From Mucor racemosus (lineage: Eukaryota; Mucoromycota; Mucoromycetes; Mucorales; Mucoraceae): a stretch of 64,000 nt of DNA. Made by a program: the position numbers and the translations under genes. Of this stretch, positions 22,859 through 34,213 are shown piece by piece. The stretch spans positions 4,278,001 through 4,342,000 of the forward strand of contig JAPEHQ010000001.1 of assembly GCA_027405735.1 (NCBI GenBank), written 5' to 3'. The notes beneath the pieces are model-generated. The model was not told the origin of the DNA and searched no databases. It saw only the letters and a list, made by a program, of their open reading frames with translations. Numbering within the stretch: position 1 is the first letter of the stretch; each line of letters begins with the position of its first letter.

Positions 22859-23716
22859 ATTTAGGTAGCAGTCTGTATTAGAGACTGATATTTTCATTTT
22901 TTACTCGCATTCTAAGAAGATCAAATATCATTAGTTACTACTGTATTTTCGGACGTATTTCTTGATTATTTACCAGATCAAATCGAAGGCAATGATATTT
23001 ATATCTACTCAATGAAAAGCTAGAACTGGCTACAAACCCATGAGGTGGTTCAGGAAAGTGATAGAATTTCAAATGATATAGAAAATAAAAAAAAGAATAA
23101 ATCTAATGTTTTGTCTAATAACCATAGTTTCCATCGTAACTACTGTATATTTGAAAACAAATTTTTTTACAGCTGACAATCGTATACTAAAATAGTAAGT
23201 TTAAAGAAGGTTAATTTGTGTAAATTTTATGCGCGATAAAGTAACATATATAATCTTAGATTTGGCTTGCGTATACATTTAAGCAGTAAGCGTTATTTAA
23301 GTTTATGCTCGAGCAAAAACCATCGTTGCTGTAAAAATTGTAGCTATAAACATATTTACAAATGATGATGATCTTAAATATATTGGCTCTTGAATGCATT
23401 GCTCTACTACATCAACAATGTAGTGAATTGTATTGTCTATAATCTATATTAATAAAATCAAATGTAATTTAAAAACCCATTATTCCAGTAAAAAATGCAA
23501 TGGAATTTTGAGAACGGCACGATGCTCTTGTACAGGCCAATTTGTGTCCATACGATCAGCTCATTATGCTCATGGTGAGATTTTATTATTATGCACACAA
23601 GAGATTAATGTTATGCGTTATTATGCACACGGACAGAATATATAATTCTGCACATACAGGGTTAGCATTGTGCTCGTGTGCAGTTTCTTTTGTTGTGCCC
23701 ATGTGCACATTGTTAT
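22859..23716. other. intergenic flank of the chromovirus
   Basis: No gene recognised. 23540-23715 has several loose repeats of a TGCACAC-like motif. The chromovirus inserted at its right edge after TGCAG. Confidence 0.45.
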
Positions 23717-23721
23717 TGCAG
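23717..23721. repeat. target-site duplication TGCAG (left)
   Basis: TGCAG precedes the left LTR and is repeated at 29972-29976 after the right LTR. Confidence 0.9.
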
Positions 23722-24152
23722 TGAAATGCCAAGATTTAGAATAAATATTATGGCAAGAAAAAATGTATAATTTAATAAAGGAACTTGTTAAATTAAATCA
23801 CACACAAAAACTGAAGAGAATCTTTATTTAATATCAATAATTTGTCCTATTTATATACAAATTCTATATTACAATTATCCGTAAGATCAGCTTTGGATCG
23901 ATTATATCTTTCTGACATTCTATTGTCAGGTCATTTTATTTACATTAGTAACACAGCACATTTAAGTTCAGCTTATTTTATATAGCTAAATCCAACAAGT
24001 GGGTATGTCTCACATATCCCGCTTCCCGGATCTTGCTTTAGAAAAATAAGAACAATCAAGAATGTTGTCATAGGTCAGTTAGCTGACTTCTTGAAAATAA
24101 GGATTACAAATCAAAAGGTTCATTATCTTACGATTAACCGGTGGATGCAACA
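23722..24152 (-). repeat. 3' LTR of the chromovirus
   Basis: 431 bp; on the element strand it runs TGTTGC...ATTTCA. It matches 29541-29971 except at 24074. Confidence 0.93.
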
Positions 24153-24155
24153 TAG

Positions 24156-24164
24156 CCCTCTCCC
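24156..24164 (-). other. polypurine tract of the chromovirus
   Basis: On the minus strand GGGAGAGGG, then CTA, directly before the 3' LTR. This is the usual plus-strand primer position. Confidence 0.8.
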
Positions 24165-24365
24165 AGATTATGACACCTTTTTAGATTAATCCTTAAAGTC
24201 ATTAAAGATACCAACGACATAACAATATGTTACTATTTTTAGACCATGTATATACAAATGTTTGTAAAGTAGAAGTTAGTCAGTAAAAACCTCTTAAAAA
24301 CCTATTCAGTAGGAAAATCTATATACAATGAGGAAAAGACTCTGTTACTACTTTACTTTTAGCCT

Positions 24366-27300
24366 TTAAGACCTTCGTTTTCCACCACGCTTCTTGCGAA
24401 TAGCAGAATTTCTTAAATTAACTGATTTTGGAGCTGAGCGACGTTTACCTGTAACCTTTGCACCATTTCTTCTACCCCAATACAATTCAATATGTCTGGT
24501 AGAATTAAAGTTTTCAACAGGTTCCCAAGTATCTTCATTAGGGTCATCAAAACCCTTCCATCGGACAAGATACAAATAATTACCAGGCCTACCCTTATGA
24601 TCAATTACAGCCTGAATCTCAAAATGTTGTTTTGAAAACTCATCGACCGTAGTTGGCTCAGGGTTTGCAGCAGCTTTGTAATTAATATGATGAGTAGGTA
24701 CATCTCTACTAAGTAATGCACCAGTCCTATCTGCTAGTACATAAGATCCTTTATCAGTTACATTGTGAATCAAGTAAGGGCCTTCATAGCGCTCATCTAG
24801 TTTGTTTTGTCGATTCACATTCTTGATCATAACTTTGCTACCAATTGGATAGTGCTCAGTAACAATCTTGTGGCTCTTTGCAAACTTTGCATGATCCTTT
24901 TCTTGAGTCTCTACTATACGTTTAGAGATAGCCGGAATGAGAACATCTTGTACAAACTGGTATCGTTCGTTTATTAATTTTTCATCAGCTTTTTCCAAAC
25001 TTAAAGTAGGTTCCACCTTTGAATAATCTTCAAGCCCATTAGGCTGGCGATTAAATAAAAGTGTATAGGGTCGAGATTTATGCAACCTTGCATATTTAGT
25101 ATTAATACAGTAATTAACCCATGGAACATAATGTTCCCATTGATCTCGTTTACCATTTAACAGCTTTATGGTTGTTGTCTTAACAAGCTTTATATAGCTT
25201 TCCGCCGTAGCGTTGCCTAAGGGATTATAAGCAAGAGACAATCGTTTGTCGATACCACTGATCTCCATCATAGTATCAACAACTTCATTGACCCACTCAC
25301 TTCCTCGATCGGATGTTAAATGTTTAGGCCATCCAAACAAACTGAAAATTTGCAGTAATTCTCTAGCAATTGTGGTAGCATGTTTATCAGGTATACATCT
25401 TACAATTGTAAATCTTGTAAAATAATCTGTTAATACGAACAGAAAATTACTACCAAATGAACTTGTAACACCCATGTCACCAAGATCCATGCACCAATGG
25501 TCAAGAGGCAAATCAGCCTTAGTACTACGAAAAGGATGATATCCTTCTCTCGCAATGTTGTATTTATTACATTCAATACATTCGGACAATATTCTTTCAA
25601 TATCTTTTCTAATGTTTTTCCAATGAAACCCTTCTTTATGAATTGCAAGCTCGACATGCTTAATTCCATAATGACCAAGTAAATGTTGAGATATAATCAT
25701 ATTATCTCTTTCACTAGGAGGGGGGGTCATATAATCTGCAAATTTAAGTGTACGTACAATAAGTTCTCTTCGCTTTTTCGAGACAGAGGCTGATGTAGTA
25801 CCATCTTTCACTAAAGTGTCTTTTACCGCTACATGCTTATCTATATCACCGAAAGACTTATTTCGTGCTACCTTACTAATTTTAACAGAACGTTTCATTG
25901 AAGTAGAAGGCGTTCTCACTTTCAATTTAGAACCCTTTCTCTTTCGTTTATTACTTTCACCTCCATCAGCGTAATACCTGCCCCCAAGAAGATGTCGTGC
26001 AGAAGCATCTGCATCATCATCTTCATACAGTCTCGATAAAGCGTCAGGAATGACGTTGAGAACACCAGGTAGATGAACAATGTCAAAAGTATACGAAAAG
26101 ATAGTCTCCCACCAACCCAACATCAGTGCATTCGGCACTTCCTGAGTATTCAAATAGATCAAACTCTTATGATCTGTATGTAAGGTAAATTTTCTCATGT
26201 ACAGAAAACGATGAAACTTTACCAAGGAATAACAAATTCCCAATAGTTCCCTTTTCGTTGTACTATAATTTCTCTCTGAAACTGACAGTTTTCGAGAAAC
26301 GAGACCTACATACCGAATTTCACCATCTATTACTTGATAAAGAATAGATCCAATTGCAGTCAACGATGCATCCGTGGCCAAATGAAATCGTACAGTAAAA
26401 TCAGGTGGAGACAGCATTAATGCCTGTGTGAGGGCATTCTTAAGGTTTGCTACAGCTTTATCATGAGATTCTTTCCACACAGGTGCTAAATCTTTATATT
26501 GTTTCAAGTTATCAAGATCTTGCGTAAGACGCGAATAGCACGGAATAGAAGCTCGAAAGTAGGACATCAAACCCAAAAATGAAGCTAATTGACGACCAGT
26601 CTTAATAGCAGGCCATTGAGCAATGTTAGTTAATTTTCTACCATCAGGCATCAATTTACCACTAATCACGCTCCAACCAAGTAAATGGATACTCTTTTGC
26701 CCGAAAACTACTTTTTCTGGGTTTAGTACCAAATTGGCCTTTGTCAAACGACGAATTACTTCAGCAACCAACTCAAAGTGATCTGCTAACGATCCATTAC
26801 TACTCAGGACAATATCATCGACGTAACACACAGCTGACCAACACTTATCAGTCGGAAAGACAGATGGAGAAGACGAAGAAGTATTCAGATCCGAGAGCAA
26901 TGTTTGTAGTGTACGAACTACTACTGATCCGACATGCCGAATACCATAAGCAGCCTTCCTATGGGTATATTGCACGTTGGAAAAGGGACAAGTAAATGAA
27001 ACCTTGTGGGCCTGTTGGCTGTCAAGGCCAAAACTTGTGAAGCACGCATGGATATCCAGGCAAGTATGAATCATTTTGGTACCAGTATTCTGGTGAATTG
27101 TAGAAATTAATGGCAATTGTTGCTTATCATCAACTTCCAAAATGGCATTGAGTTTACGAACATCACATACCACTCGAGGTTTAGACATAGAATAATTTCC
27201 ATCAGCATCTTTTTTCTTCACCACCAACAATGGATGATTAAATCGAGTATGACTAGCAGAACGAACAATTACACCCTCATCAAGCCAAACTTGAATTTGT

Positions 27301-28373
27301 TTACCTACAGCATCTCTGTAAGCTTCGGGTAACGGATACTGTGCTCGCCATGCAACGCAACCTGGCTTAGTATCAAGTTTAATAATCGAGTCTGGCAAAT
27401 TACACTGAGTATTTTTCATATCAATTTGAGAATTTTGGTCTAACAATTCATTTAGCAATAAAAGAAAAGGCTCTCTTTCCTTCTCATCACCAAAAGGATG
27501 TGCATTAGGTTCAATAGAATCATCAATAGGACTAGGAATACGTGGGCCAGTCTGAAAACCATGTTGGCTAACAAGACCAGTAATTGCAATTCCAAGTTTA
27601 GACAAGATATCCATTCCAAGTAAGACATGCACATTTTCTTCAGAATAAAATGAAAATATTTCAAAAATATGATTTTTATTATATTTGTTATAGCTAACAC
27701 TTAAATCGACCGTACCCTCTCTCGGGACAGTAGTTACTTCATGAGCAAGCTGAACGACGCTATTATCATCACTTGCTTTAAACGTACCCAAAGAACTCCC
27801 TCCTAAAAATTGAAAGAATTCGTTAGTAATGCAACTAAAGGTAGCTCCTGTATCAACTAAGCCGAAGCAAATCACATTTTGAACCACAATTGGAACACAA
27901 ATCGAATTGGTACGCATAGAAGGAGGAGCACTAAATACAGCGTCAAACTTACATTCTTGAGCAGCCATATTCTGCATAACATCAATGTTGTCTTCCACAG
28001 AGACATTCGACATCTCAGCAACCAAAGTTGCCTGAGCACGATCACGAAGATCATTATCATCGTTGATACCATCATCATCACAATCCATGACAGCATCCAC
28101 GGCAACGTCATCAGACGCAACAGCATCACCTTCCTTAATAACATCATTATCACTGGAAGAGGGAACAAGAGCAACAACAGCAGAAGAAGAAGACTTTTGA
28201 TTGTCTACAGCATGATCCACACGGGCAGACAGTAAAGCGGCATCCACAGCAGCCTTGACTGATTTACGCTTGGACATACTACGGACCACCTTGTTACCAT
28301 TACTATTCGAAGGAACAGTACGAACAGCAGTACCACAACTGTGGCCACGACCAAAGTGCAAATTACAGTCTTT
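24366..28373 (-). CDS. pol: Pol polyprotein: protease, RT, RNase H, integrase, chromodomain
   Basis: Replication and integration enzymes of the chromovirus, open from the codon after the gag TGA (28373) to 24366, about 1335 codons. It starts with a Cys/His cluster CNLHFGRGHSC, an atypical zinc knuckle. Protease DTGATFSC lies at about 27840-27860, RT with YVDD at about 26814-26825, and RNase H with ATDAS and TDHKSL near 26360 and 26170. The integrase HX..HX..CX2C zinc finger is at about 25560-25690, followed by D (CMDLGDMG), D (TSDRGSEW) and E (NATAESY). A C-terminal chromodomain (YLYLVRWKGFDDPNEDTWEP) lies at about 24490-24620. There is no ATG for about 30 codons, so Pol is probably made as a Gag-Pol fusion across the TGA. 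The RT region around YTHRKAAYGIRH departs from the usual FGLxNAP motif. Confidence 0.93.
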   Translation of the reverse strand, partial: KDCNLHFGRGHSCGTAVRTVPSNSNGNKVVRSMSKRKSVKAAVDAALLSARVDHAVDNQKSSSSAVVALVPSSSDNDVIKEGDAVASDDVAVDAVMDCDDDGINDDNDLRDRAQATLVAEMSNVSVEDNIDVMQNMAAQECKFDAVFSAPPSMRTNSICVPIVVQNVICFGLVDTGATFSCITNEFFQFLGGSSLGTFKASDDNSVVQLAHEVTTVPREGTVDLSVSYNKYNKNHIFEIFSFYSEENVHVLLGMDILSKLGIAITGLVSQHGFQTGPRIPSPIDDSIEPNAHPFGDEKEREPFLLLLNELLDQNSQIDMKNTQCNLPDSIIKLDTKPGCVAWRAQYPLPEAYRDAVGKQIQVWLDEGVIVRSASHTRFNHPLLVVKKKDADGNYSMSKPRVVCDVRKLNAILEVDDKQQLPLISTIHQNTGTKMIHTCLDIHACFTSFGLDSQQAHKVSFTCPFSNVQYTHRKAAYGIRHVGSVVVRTLQTLLSDLNTSSSSPSVFPTDKCWSAVCYVDDIVLSSNGSLADHFELVAEVIRRLTKANLVLNPEKVVFGQKSIHLLGWSVISGKLMPDGRKLTNIAQWPAIKTGRQLASFLGLMSYFRASIPCYSRLTQDLDNLKQYKDLAPVWKESHDKAVANLKNALTQALMLSPPDFTVRFHLATDASLTAIGSILYQVIDGEIRYVGLVSRKLSVSERNYSTTKRELLGICYSLVKFHRFLYMRKFTLHTDHKSLIYLNTQEVPNALMLGWWETIFSYTFDIVHLPGVLNVIPDALSRLYEDDDADASARHLLGGRYYADGGESNKRKRKGSKLKVRTPSTSMKRSVKISKVARNKSFGDIDKHVAVKDTLVKDGTTSASVSKKRRELIVRTLKFADYMTPPPSERDNMIISQHLLGHYGIKHVELAIHKEGFHWKNIRKDIERILSECIECNKYNIAREGYHPFRSTKADLPLDHWCMDLGDMGVTSSFGSNFLFVLTDYFTRFTIVRCIPDKHATTIARELLQIFSLFGWPKHLTSDRGSEWVNEVVDTMMEISGIDKRLSLAYNPLGNATAESYIKLVKTTTIKLLNGKRDQWEHYVPWVNYCINTKYARLHKSRPYTLLFNRQPNGLEDYSKVEPTLSLEKADEKLINERYQFVQDVLIPAISKRIVETQEKDHAKFAKSHKIVTEHYPIGSKVMIKNVNRQNKLDERYEGPYLIHNVTDKGSYVLADRTGALLSRDVPTHHINYKAAANPEPTTVDEFSKQHFEIQAVIDHKGRPGNYLYLVRWKGFDDPNEDTWEPVENFNSTRHIELYWGRRNGAKVTGKRRSAPKSVNLRNSAIRKKRGGKRRS

Positions 28374-29474
28374 TCAAGTACGTTCAGCAATGTGTTCTTG
28401 CATTGTCTTACCAAACTTAGAAACAAATTTGGCAGCTTGTCCAGACGAACCAGAAGAACTTGAATGCCTAGAAGAACCAGCACGAGCAGCACCAGAAAAC
28501 CCAGAAGCATATTTAGATTTCTTGGCTTCTGAAGAAGCAGAAACAAAAGCACCATCAGGAAAAGAACGCTTCTTTCCATTGCTAGAACTAGACTCCTTCT
28601 TATCAACAGCATTGTCGATACGACGAGCAACAGCAGAGACATAGTCTAAGTCATAGAACGAAGACTCGGGGGCTTGACTCATAGCCACCATAATGAGTCG
28701 AGAAACAGATTCCGGGAAAGCATCAAAGAATACTTTTGCCACAATAAAACGATCAGTTACTTCAGACTTAGCCTTCAACGTCTTGAATCGCTCCAAGAAG
28801 TTGTCAACAGATTCGTTTCCCAGTTTAGCGCACCCAAGAAACTCTCTGATTCTTTCGAACCTGAGTTGTTCCTTAGGCACACCATACCGTCCAGTGATGG
28901 AAGCTTTTAGCTTGATCCAAGAAACCTTAGATCCAGCAGCTAAAATATACTCATTCAGCCAATCACGAAGATCATTGCTCAAGCAACGAGGCAACAGACG
29001 GAACCAATGTTTGTCGAAATTAAGTGTATGACTACTCAATACATCTTCAAACCGACGAAGGCATTCTTCGATATCAGCAAAGACCTCCTTCTTGTCATCT
29101 CTAACAGCACCAATCCATTGAAATAGCGGCAAACCACTAGGAACCACTGAACCAGAAGCAGAAAAATTTTGACCTTCATTGGACGAATCAGAAGACGAGT
29201 TATTAACCAAAGATACAACCTCCTCCAAGGCTTGCAAATCCGACTTCTTTTGTTTCAATGAAAGGAGCAAGGGATCAACCTCCTCACGGGGCTTGTTACC
29301 AGCAGTAGCAATACGAATACCAAGAGCAAGAACATCCCGACGAAGTTGCTGAAGAGCAACCTCAAACGAAGCTTCTTGATCAACACCACCAATCAAGGAA
29401 GAACCAGAAACATCATCAATTTCCATAGAAGAGGAAGCATTGATAGGAGAAGCAGCAGGACCGGATGTAGACAT
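28374..29474 (-). CDS. gag: Gag of the chromovirus
   Basis: A 366-aa structural protein beginning at the ATG at 29474, about 66 nt after the 5' LTR. The capsid-like region (about 110-290) carries WIGAVRDDKKEVFADIEECL, RLLPRCLSNDLRDWLNEYI and VDNFLERFKTLKAKSEVTDR, typical of retrotransposon Gag. A Ser/Gly/Ala-rich and basic stretch follows. The frame ends at a TGA (28376-28374), four codons before the Cys/His cluster at the start of pol, so Gag as terminated lacks its zinc knuckle. Gag and pol share one reading frame. Either the TGA is read through or it is a recent nonsense change. Confidence 0.9.
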   Translation of the reverse strand: MSTSGPAASPINASSSMEIDDVSGSSLIGGVDQEASFEVALQQLRRDVLALGIRIATAGNKPREEVDPLLLSLKQKKSDLQALEEVVSLVNNSSSDSSNEGQNFSASGSVVPSGLPLFQWIGAVRDDKKEVFADIEECLRRFEDVLSSHTLNFDKHWFRLLPRCLSNDLRDWLNEYILAAGSKVSWIKLKASITGRYGVPKEQLRFERIREFLGCAKLGNESVDNFLERFKTLKAKSEVTDRFIVAKVFFDAFPESVSRLIMVAMSQAPESSFYDLDYVSAVARRIDNAVDKKESSSSNGKKRSFPDGAFVSASSEAKKSKYASGFSGAARAGSSRHSSSSGSSGQAAKFVSKFGKTMQEHIAERT

Positions 29475-29540
29475 GACCAGGTTACGTAAGTATCAAAATA
29501 AAGATAATCAAAAAGATTTGGATTATAGGATTTAAAAAAA

Positions 29541-29971
29541 TGAAATGCCAAGATTTAGAATAAATATTATGGCAAGAAAAAATGTATAATTTAATAAAGG
29601 AACTTGTTAAATTAAATCACACACAAAAACTGAAGAGAATCTTTATTTAATATCAATAATTTGTCCTATTTATATACAAATTCTATATTACAATTATCCG
29701 TAAGATCAGCTTTGGATCGATTATATCTTTCTGACATTCTATTGTCAGGTCATTTTATTTACATTAGTAACACAGCACATTTAAGTTCAGCTTATTTTAT
29801 ATAGCTAAATCCAACAAGTGGGTATGTCTCACATATCCCGCTTCCCGGATCTTGCTTTAGAAAAATAAGAACAATCAAGAATGTTGTCATAGATCAGTTA
29901 GCTGACTTCTTGAAAATAAGGATTACAAATCAAAAGGTTCATTATCTTACGATTAACCGGTGGATGCAACA
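29541..29971 (-). repeat. 5' LTR of the chromovirus
   Basis: 431 bp. On the element strand it contains GTATATAAATAGG, the likely TATA box. It has one mismatch to the 3' LTR (29893) and is followed by TGCAG. Confidence 0.93.
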
Positions 29972-29976
29972 TGCAG

Positions 29977-30779
29977 TAAATAACGAAGTTGTTTATTAAA
30001 ATAAAAAAAATATAAAAATAAAAGCAGTAAAAATACAATTATAATTAACTAAAGTTTTTATTACAAAAGATTTCTGAAGATTTAAAATAATTGAAAAAGT
30101 GTGAGGGTATTTATAGTGATTTGGATAGCTTGGATACCATCAGAATTAAATGGATGTATATTTAGTAATCTTCCAGTTTTGAGTACACTGTTATTGATTT
30201 AATATTCTAAGAGGTAAATTATGTAGAGCATTAATCATAAGGGATTGTTGTCAAGTGTGACAATATCGACCTTTTGGGAAATGGGGAAATGGTTGTTTTG
30301 TTTATTATTGTTATATCTATTTTATGTAACCTTAATTTCAACTCGTAGTTTTTATATGCTTAAATCTTATTTATATTGATAGTGCAACTTCAATATAGAT
30401 GAGCAGTTGACTAAATTGATATATTTGTTTATTATTATTATTGGTTTGGATAGAATCCTGTTTGGATAGAATCCTGTTTTGATATATATATCATTTGTGT
30501 AATTGGTTGCATCGTGATCAAGGGTGTTATCATCTACACGACATGTATAGTTCAAAAAGGTATTTCATATTTTTAGCATGCGTTTGTTATTGTGTTCAAT
30601 TGAAGCGTTTGTTTATTATTGTTGTTCACATTTCAAGTGGCATCATATTTTATGAGCGACACTTGGAATTTAGGTTGTTTTTTATTATTATCAAGCGTTT
30701 TTAGTATGTAATTCCACTGCAGTTATACATCTAAATATAATTGTAAAAGGTAAATCTGTAAGCATACCTCAGTATCTAA
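29977..30779. other. intergenic, right flank of the chromovirus
   Basis: AT-rich, no gene. Contains a short direct repeat TTTGGATAGAATCCTG, twice near 30444-30478. Confidence 0.45.
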
Positions 30780-31855
30780 TTCCCTATAAATTCACAAGAT
30801 AGATCCAACTGAAAGCTACTCTGCATTTTTTGTCTTAGCGAAAAATATTAATTTTTCGTCGAGATAATCAAAACGATAGTTTACATTGCAGCTTAAAACT
30901 ATGATAACTGAGTTCCAAAATCGATTTGTACAAATCGACCAGAAAATGATCCAAAAAACAAAATCGTTTTATAGCTCATGAGCTGAAAAGTAAGTAGACC
31001 TAGAGAATTAAATGGCTTTTGTACAGTTTTGGATTTCACGTCTATCTGAATAAAATGCAAACAAATATTTCACATTAAATTTTGCGTAAAATATAACTGA
31101 AAGTTTGGACGTTTTTTGAAAATACACAACACTTTTTATAAGCATATTTCAAATATGAAAATGGATATATTGTACAAACAAATTATCTATCGATTAAGCT
31201 ATTACTAAACCTTCTAGCTGTATTTTTCGTAGAAAAAACGAGATTTTTGCCCATTTTTTTTTCAAATTCAGAATTTGGGATGAGGGTATATAAGGGAAAA
31301 ATTGAAGCTAGAAATGGAGGCACCTTTTTGTACACATTTTTGAGGATATCTCCACGAAAAATCGATATATTAAAAAAAACTAAATTGAGTCTAAAAGAGC
31401 TCAACGAGCTTGATGATATGAATGTAAAAAAAATGTTGCTCAATTCAACCAATATTTTGAAACCTACTATAGAAATGTCAAAAAATGAGAAAAAAATAAA
31501 AGTGCTCAGAATTTTTTTAGATTCAAATATGTTATAGAGCACTTCGAAACAAGCAAGTTTTATTATTAAAAAATGTTAGTATAGCTTGATTTTTTGTAGA
31601 GATATGAAGGCTCAAAGTTTTCAACTTTTACCAGTGAAATACGTATAAAAACCTGAAACATTAGCACTAGAAAAGTTATACCAACCGCTAGAAATAGGAT
31701 ATTTTAGGATACGCGTTTTTATATTAAAATTGAACATCTCAGGTACATTGGCATATAATTTGTTTTTGGTGTTATTTGGTAAAAAAAAAAAGCTGAGTAA
31801 GGATGAAAAGTGAGACTCAGTTTTTAAAGAAAAAGCATATAAAAAGCAGTAGACT
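30780..31855 (+). repeat. dispersed repeat R1, copy d
   Basis: Closest to R1-c. It starts near TATAAATTCACAAGATAGATCC and so lacks the upstream third seen in copies a, b and e. The conserved frame is open at 31247-31537 (96 aa), with RVYKGKIEARNGG, YTFLRISPRKIDILKK and ELNELDDMN. No ends characteristic of a known transposon class. Confidence 0.8.
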
Positions 31856-32986
31856 ATATATTTGATATTAGTTTGAACATTATGACACTGCTGCTATTAT
31901 ATTATAAATTCTTCTTTTGTGGAATACAAGCATTTATATACATAAATTACTTGATTGTTATGTATAATCATTTCCTTGGTTATGATGTCTTTTGGCATCG
32001 AGTATAGAATTTCGCATTTAATTGTAATTTCCTGTATATACCATGGCTATGTGACCAGTCTAATGCATTGATTTTCAAACGCCTTAATGTTTGATCCCTT
32101 TAGTGCAGTATGATATGCAGTTTATATAAAAAAAAACCTATCTACTTGAGCTTTACCATAAGTAATCTAATAATTTATTGCTACTGCACTCTTTTATTTT
32201 ACAATCGAATTAAATTGAGCTTAAATTTTATCACGAATTTCATTGTCTAGAACATTCATCCATCAAATACAAAATGTAATAATTAACGACTTTGATAGAT
32301 TAAATGCGTTTGTATTGTTTCTCAAACAAGCATGTTTCTGCACATGTCTAAGAGAGTATGGCGAGAACCAATAAAAATGTGAAAACAAGAAATTTCATGT
32401 ATGTAGATTATCATACGTCAAAAAAGAAATCTATTAAACAGACTAGCACAATTTACACGAAAGTGAATAATTATGCAAATGTATGCAACCAAAACATACT
32501 TTTCATTCGGCCCCCTTCTTTTCCTTTTGATTGTAAATATGTAACAAATTAAACCAAATATGCACAAGTCGAGAATTTTTATTAACTTTCCCCGCGAACT
32601 TCAGGTAAAAATGCCAGTTTTTCATCATTTGAAGAAAAAAGAACATAGATCTTTTTTTTCCGAGATATAGTATCCTTATTTGAACAACAAAATTTAAATT
32701 AAAGATGGATCGGGTGTATTAGTATCTATTTTTCAGGTACCTTCCCATAAACAAAAAAAAAAAAGAGTATAAAAGAATTATGCTATCAGCCCCACGCCAC
32801 AAGCGTCTTTTCACAGATTATTTGTTTAAAAATAGATAATTTAAATGCCATTATTTTAATTCATTTTTATGTTGTTTTAGGAGAGAGAAATAATATAGTG
32901 TAACAATCGGAATAAAAGGAAAACGTCTATTTACAGTTTTAATAATGTGAGAGGGATGATGTAGAGGAGGAAATATACAATTTAAT
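31856..32986. other. intergenic, 3' of the glycosyltransferase gene
   Basis: About 1.1 kb, no gene recognised. A small frame at 32358-32552 has no family resemblance. Confidence 0.45.
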
Positions 32987-34213
32987 TTAGATGGTGGTAG
33001 GAGGTGGAGAATAACTCAACAAATTAGCAAGATTTGAAGGCACCTTATCTTCAGCATATCTCCATTCAGGATGATGATATAATTGCAAAGTATTACTTGC
33101 ATACCACTTTGGATAATCCATCGAACTAGGATGGTTTAATTTGCCTTGAATATCCATTGCCATTAATTCAGCTCTACAGGATTTATCACGATGAATTTGT
33201 AACTTAAAATAATTGGGTGACATTGTACATTTCTTTCCACTACGATAAGCTAAAAATGTTAAAGCAGCCTGATCTTGACGATGATTTAAACGAGATGAAC
33301 CTGGGGGAGCAATACAGTTCTTATCCAAACCACATTCGTACCAAGGTTGAATGATATCATTAAAGATTGTTTGATTATGAACATCAAAGCCCAAGGCAGC
33401 ACCATTACAATTAGGGTTTCTAGCATAGTCTTGAGGGTCAGCATTGTAGTACTTGTACATGCCAGGATGTGTCCACATGCCCATATTTTTAGATGAGCGA
33501 GGAGACCAGAAACCACCATCCTTACGAATAATTGAAGGAATATTCTTTATAAACTCAGGTGTAACCATATTACCAGCATCCAACCATACCAAGATACCAT
33601 TTGAATCTTGAACATACTTTTTACTTGCTTCATGTACGATACCAGTTTTCCAAGCGTATTCACCTGCGCTGATGGCAACATCCCAGAAACGAGGGTATTT
33701 GAAATAATCAAATGTTTCTAAATCATCAATTAAACCGTTTTCAACGAATTGATCCAAGACAGGTAATTGGGTACGATTCATTCCAATGTTATAGACAACA
33801 ATTCTAGGGAATTCATCAATTTCGAGTTGATCACGTAAATTATAGAGTGAATATAAGAAATTTTCTAATGAGCATAAATGATTAGCGCTTGAGGCGGTGA
33901 CGATAGTGAAAGGATAAGAAGAAGGTTTTGGTAGTAAAGGATGAGTCACATGTTTGACTAGTGGTTGTTGTTCTTGCTGTTGTTCCTGTTCAGCTATAAC
34001 TGGAGAAGATGAGATGGTATCACAATCATTGCTATTACAAATTGAAGCTGTCGTTGAGCTTGTTGTGCTATAAACAATTCTAATTTTTAATGTTGAAACG
34101 AAAAAAAAGGCAATGAAAAATATGACGAGAATTGGTATGCTCAGCATATTTTTCTTTGAAAATTGCTTTGTTGGTGTAGCGGAAATCTTTTGAGTCGAAA
34201 GAGGACCAGCCAT
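32987..34213 (-). CDS. type II membrane glycosyltransferase-like protein
   Basis: A 408-aa, intron-free gene, probably a Golgi or ER sugar transferase. The start is the ATG at 34213 (MAGPLSTQK); the open frame extends 48 nt upstream without an ATG. A short cytoplasmic tail precedes one membrane anchor (LSIPILVIFFIAFFFVSTL, about 24-42). A Ser/Thr/Gln-rich stem follows and then a lumenal domain from about residue 95. That domain has TASSANHLCSLENFLYSL, PRIVVYNIGM, an LVWLDAGN acidic motif that could bind the metal or nucleotide-sugar, and C-rich C-terminal blocks (GLDKNCIAPPGSSR). The pattern resembles DUF1647-type nucleotide-sugar transferases. Substrate and product cannot be told. Confidence is high for a gene and moderate for the family. 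Confidence 0.8.
   Translation of the reverse strand: MAGPLSTQKISATPTKQFSKKNMLSIPILVIFFIAFFFVSTLKIRIVYSTTSSTTASICNSNDCDTISSSPVIAEQEQQQEQQPLVKHVTHPLLPKPSSYPFTIVTASSANHLCSLENFLYSLYNLRDQLEIDEFPRIVVYNIGMNRTQLPVLDQFVENGLIDDLETFDYFKYPRFWDVAISAGEYAWKTGIVHEASKKYVQDSNGILVWLDAGNMVTPEFIKNIPSIIRKDGGFWSPRSSKNMGMWTHPGMYKYYNADPQDYARNPNCNGAALGFDVHNQTIFNDIIQPWYECGLDKNCIAPPGSSRLNHRQDQAALTFLAYRSGKKCTMSPNYFKLQIHRDKSCRAELMAMDIQGKLNHPSSMDYPKWYASNTLQLYHHPEWRYAEDKVPSNLANLLSYSPPPTTI

Larger units (their letters stand above)
23722..29971 (-). mobile_element. full-length chromovirus (Ty3/gypsy) retrotransposon
   Basis: A 6250-bp element on the minus strand. 431-bp LTRs lie at 29541-29971 (5') and 23722-24152 (3'), and a TGCAG duplication flanks both ends. 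The LTRs differ at one position only (24074 G, 29893 A), so insertion is recent. Order: 5' LTR, gag (29474-28374), in-frame TGA, pol (to 24366), polypurine tract, 3' LTR. Pol order is protease, RT, RNase H, integrase, chromodomain, which defines chromoviruses. I found no tRNA-type primer-binding site (no TGG) after the 5' LTR and no convincing 10-nt self-complementarity, so the primer is unresolved. Confidence 0.95.
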
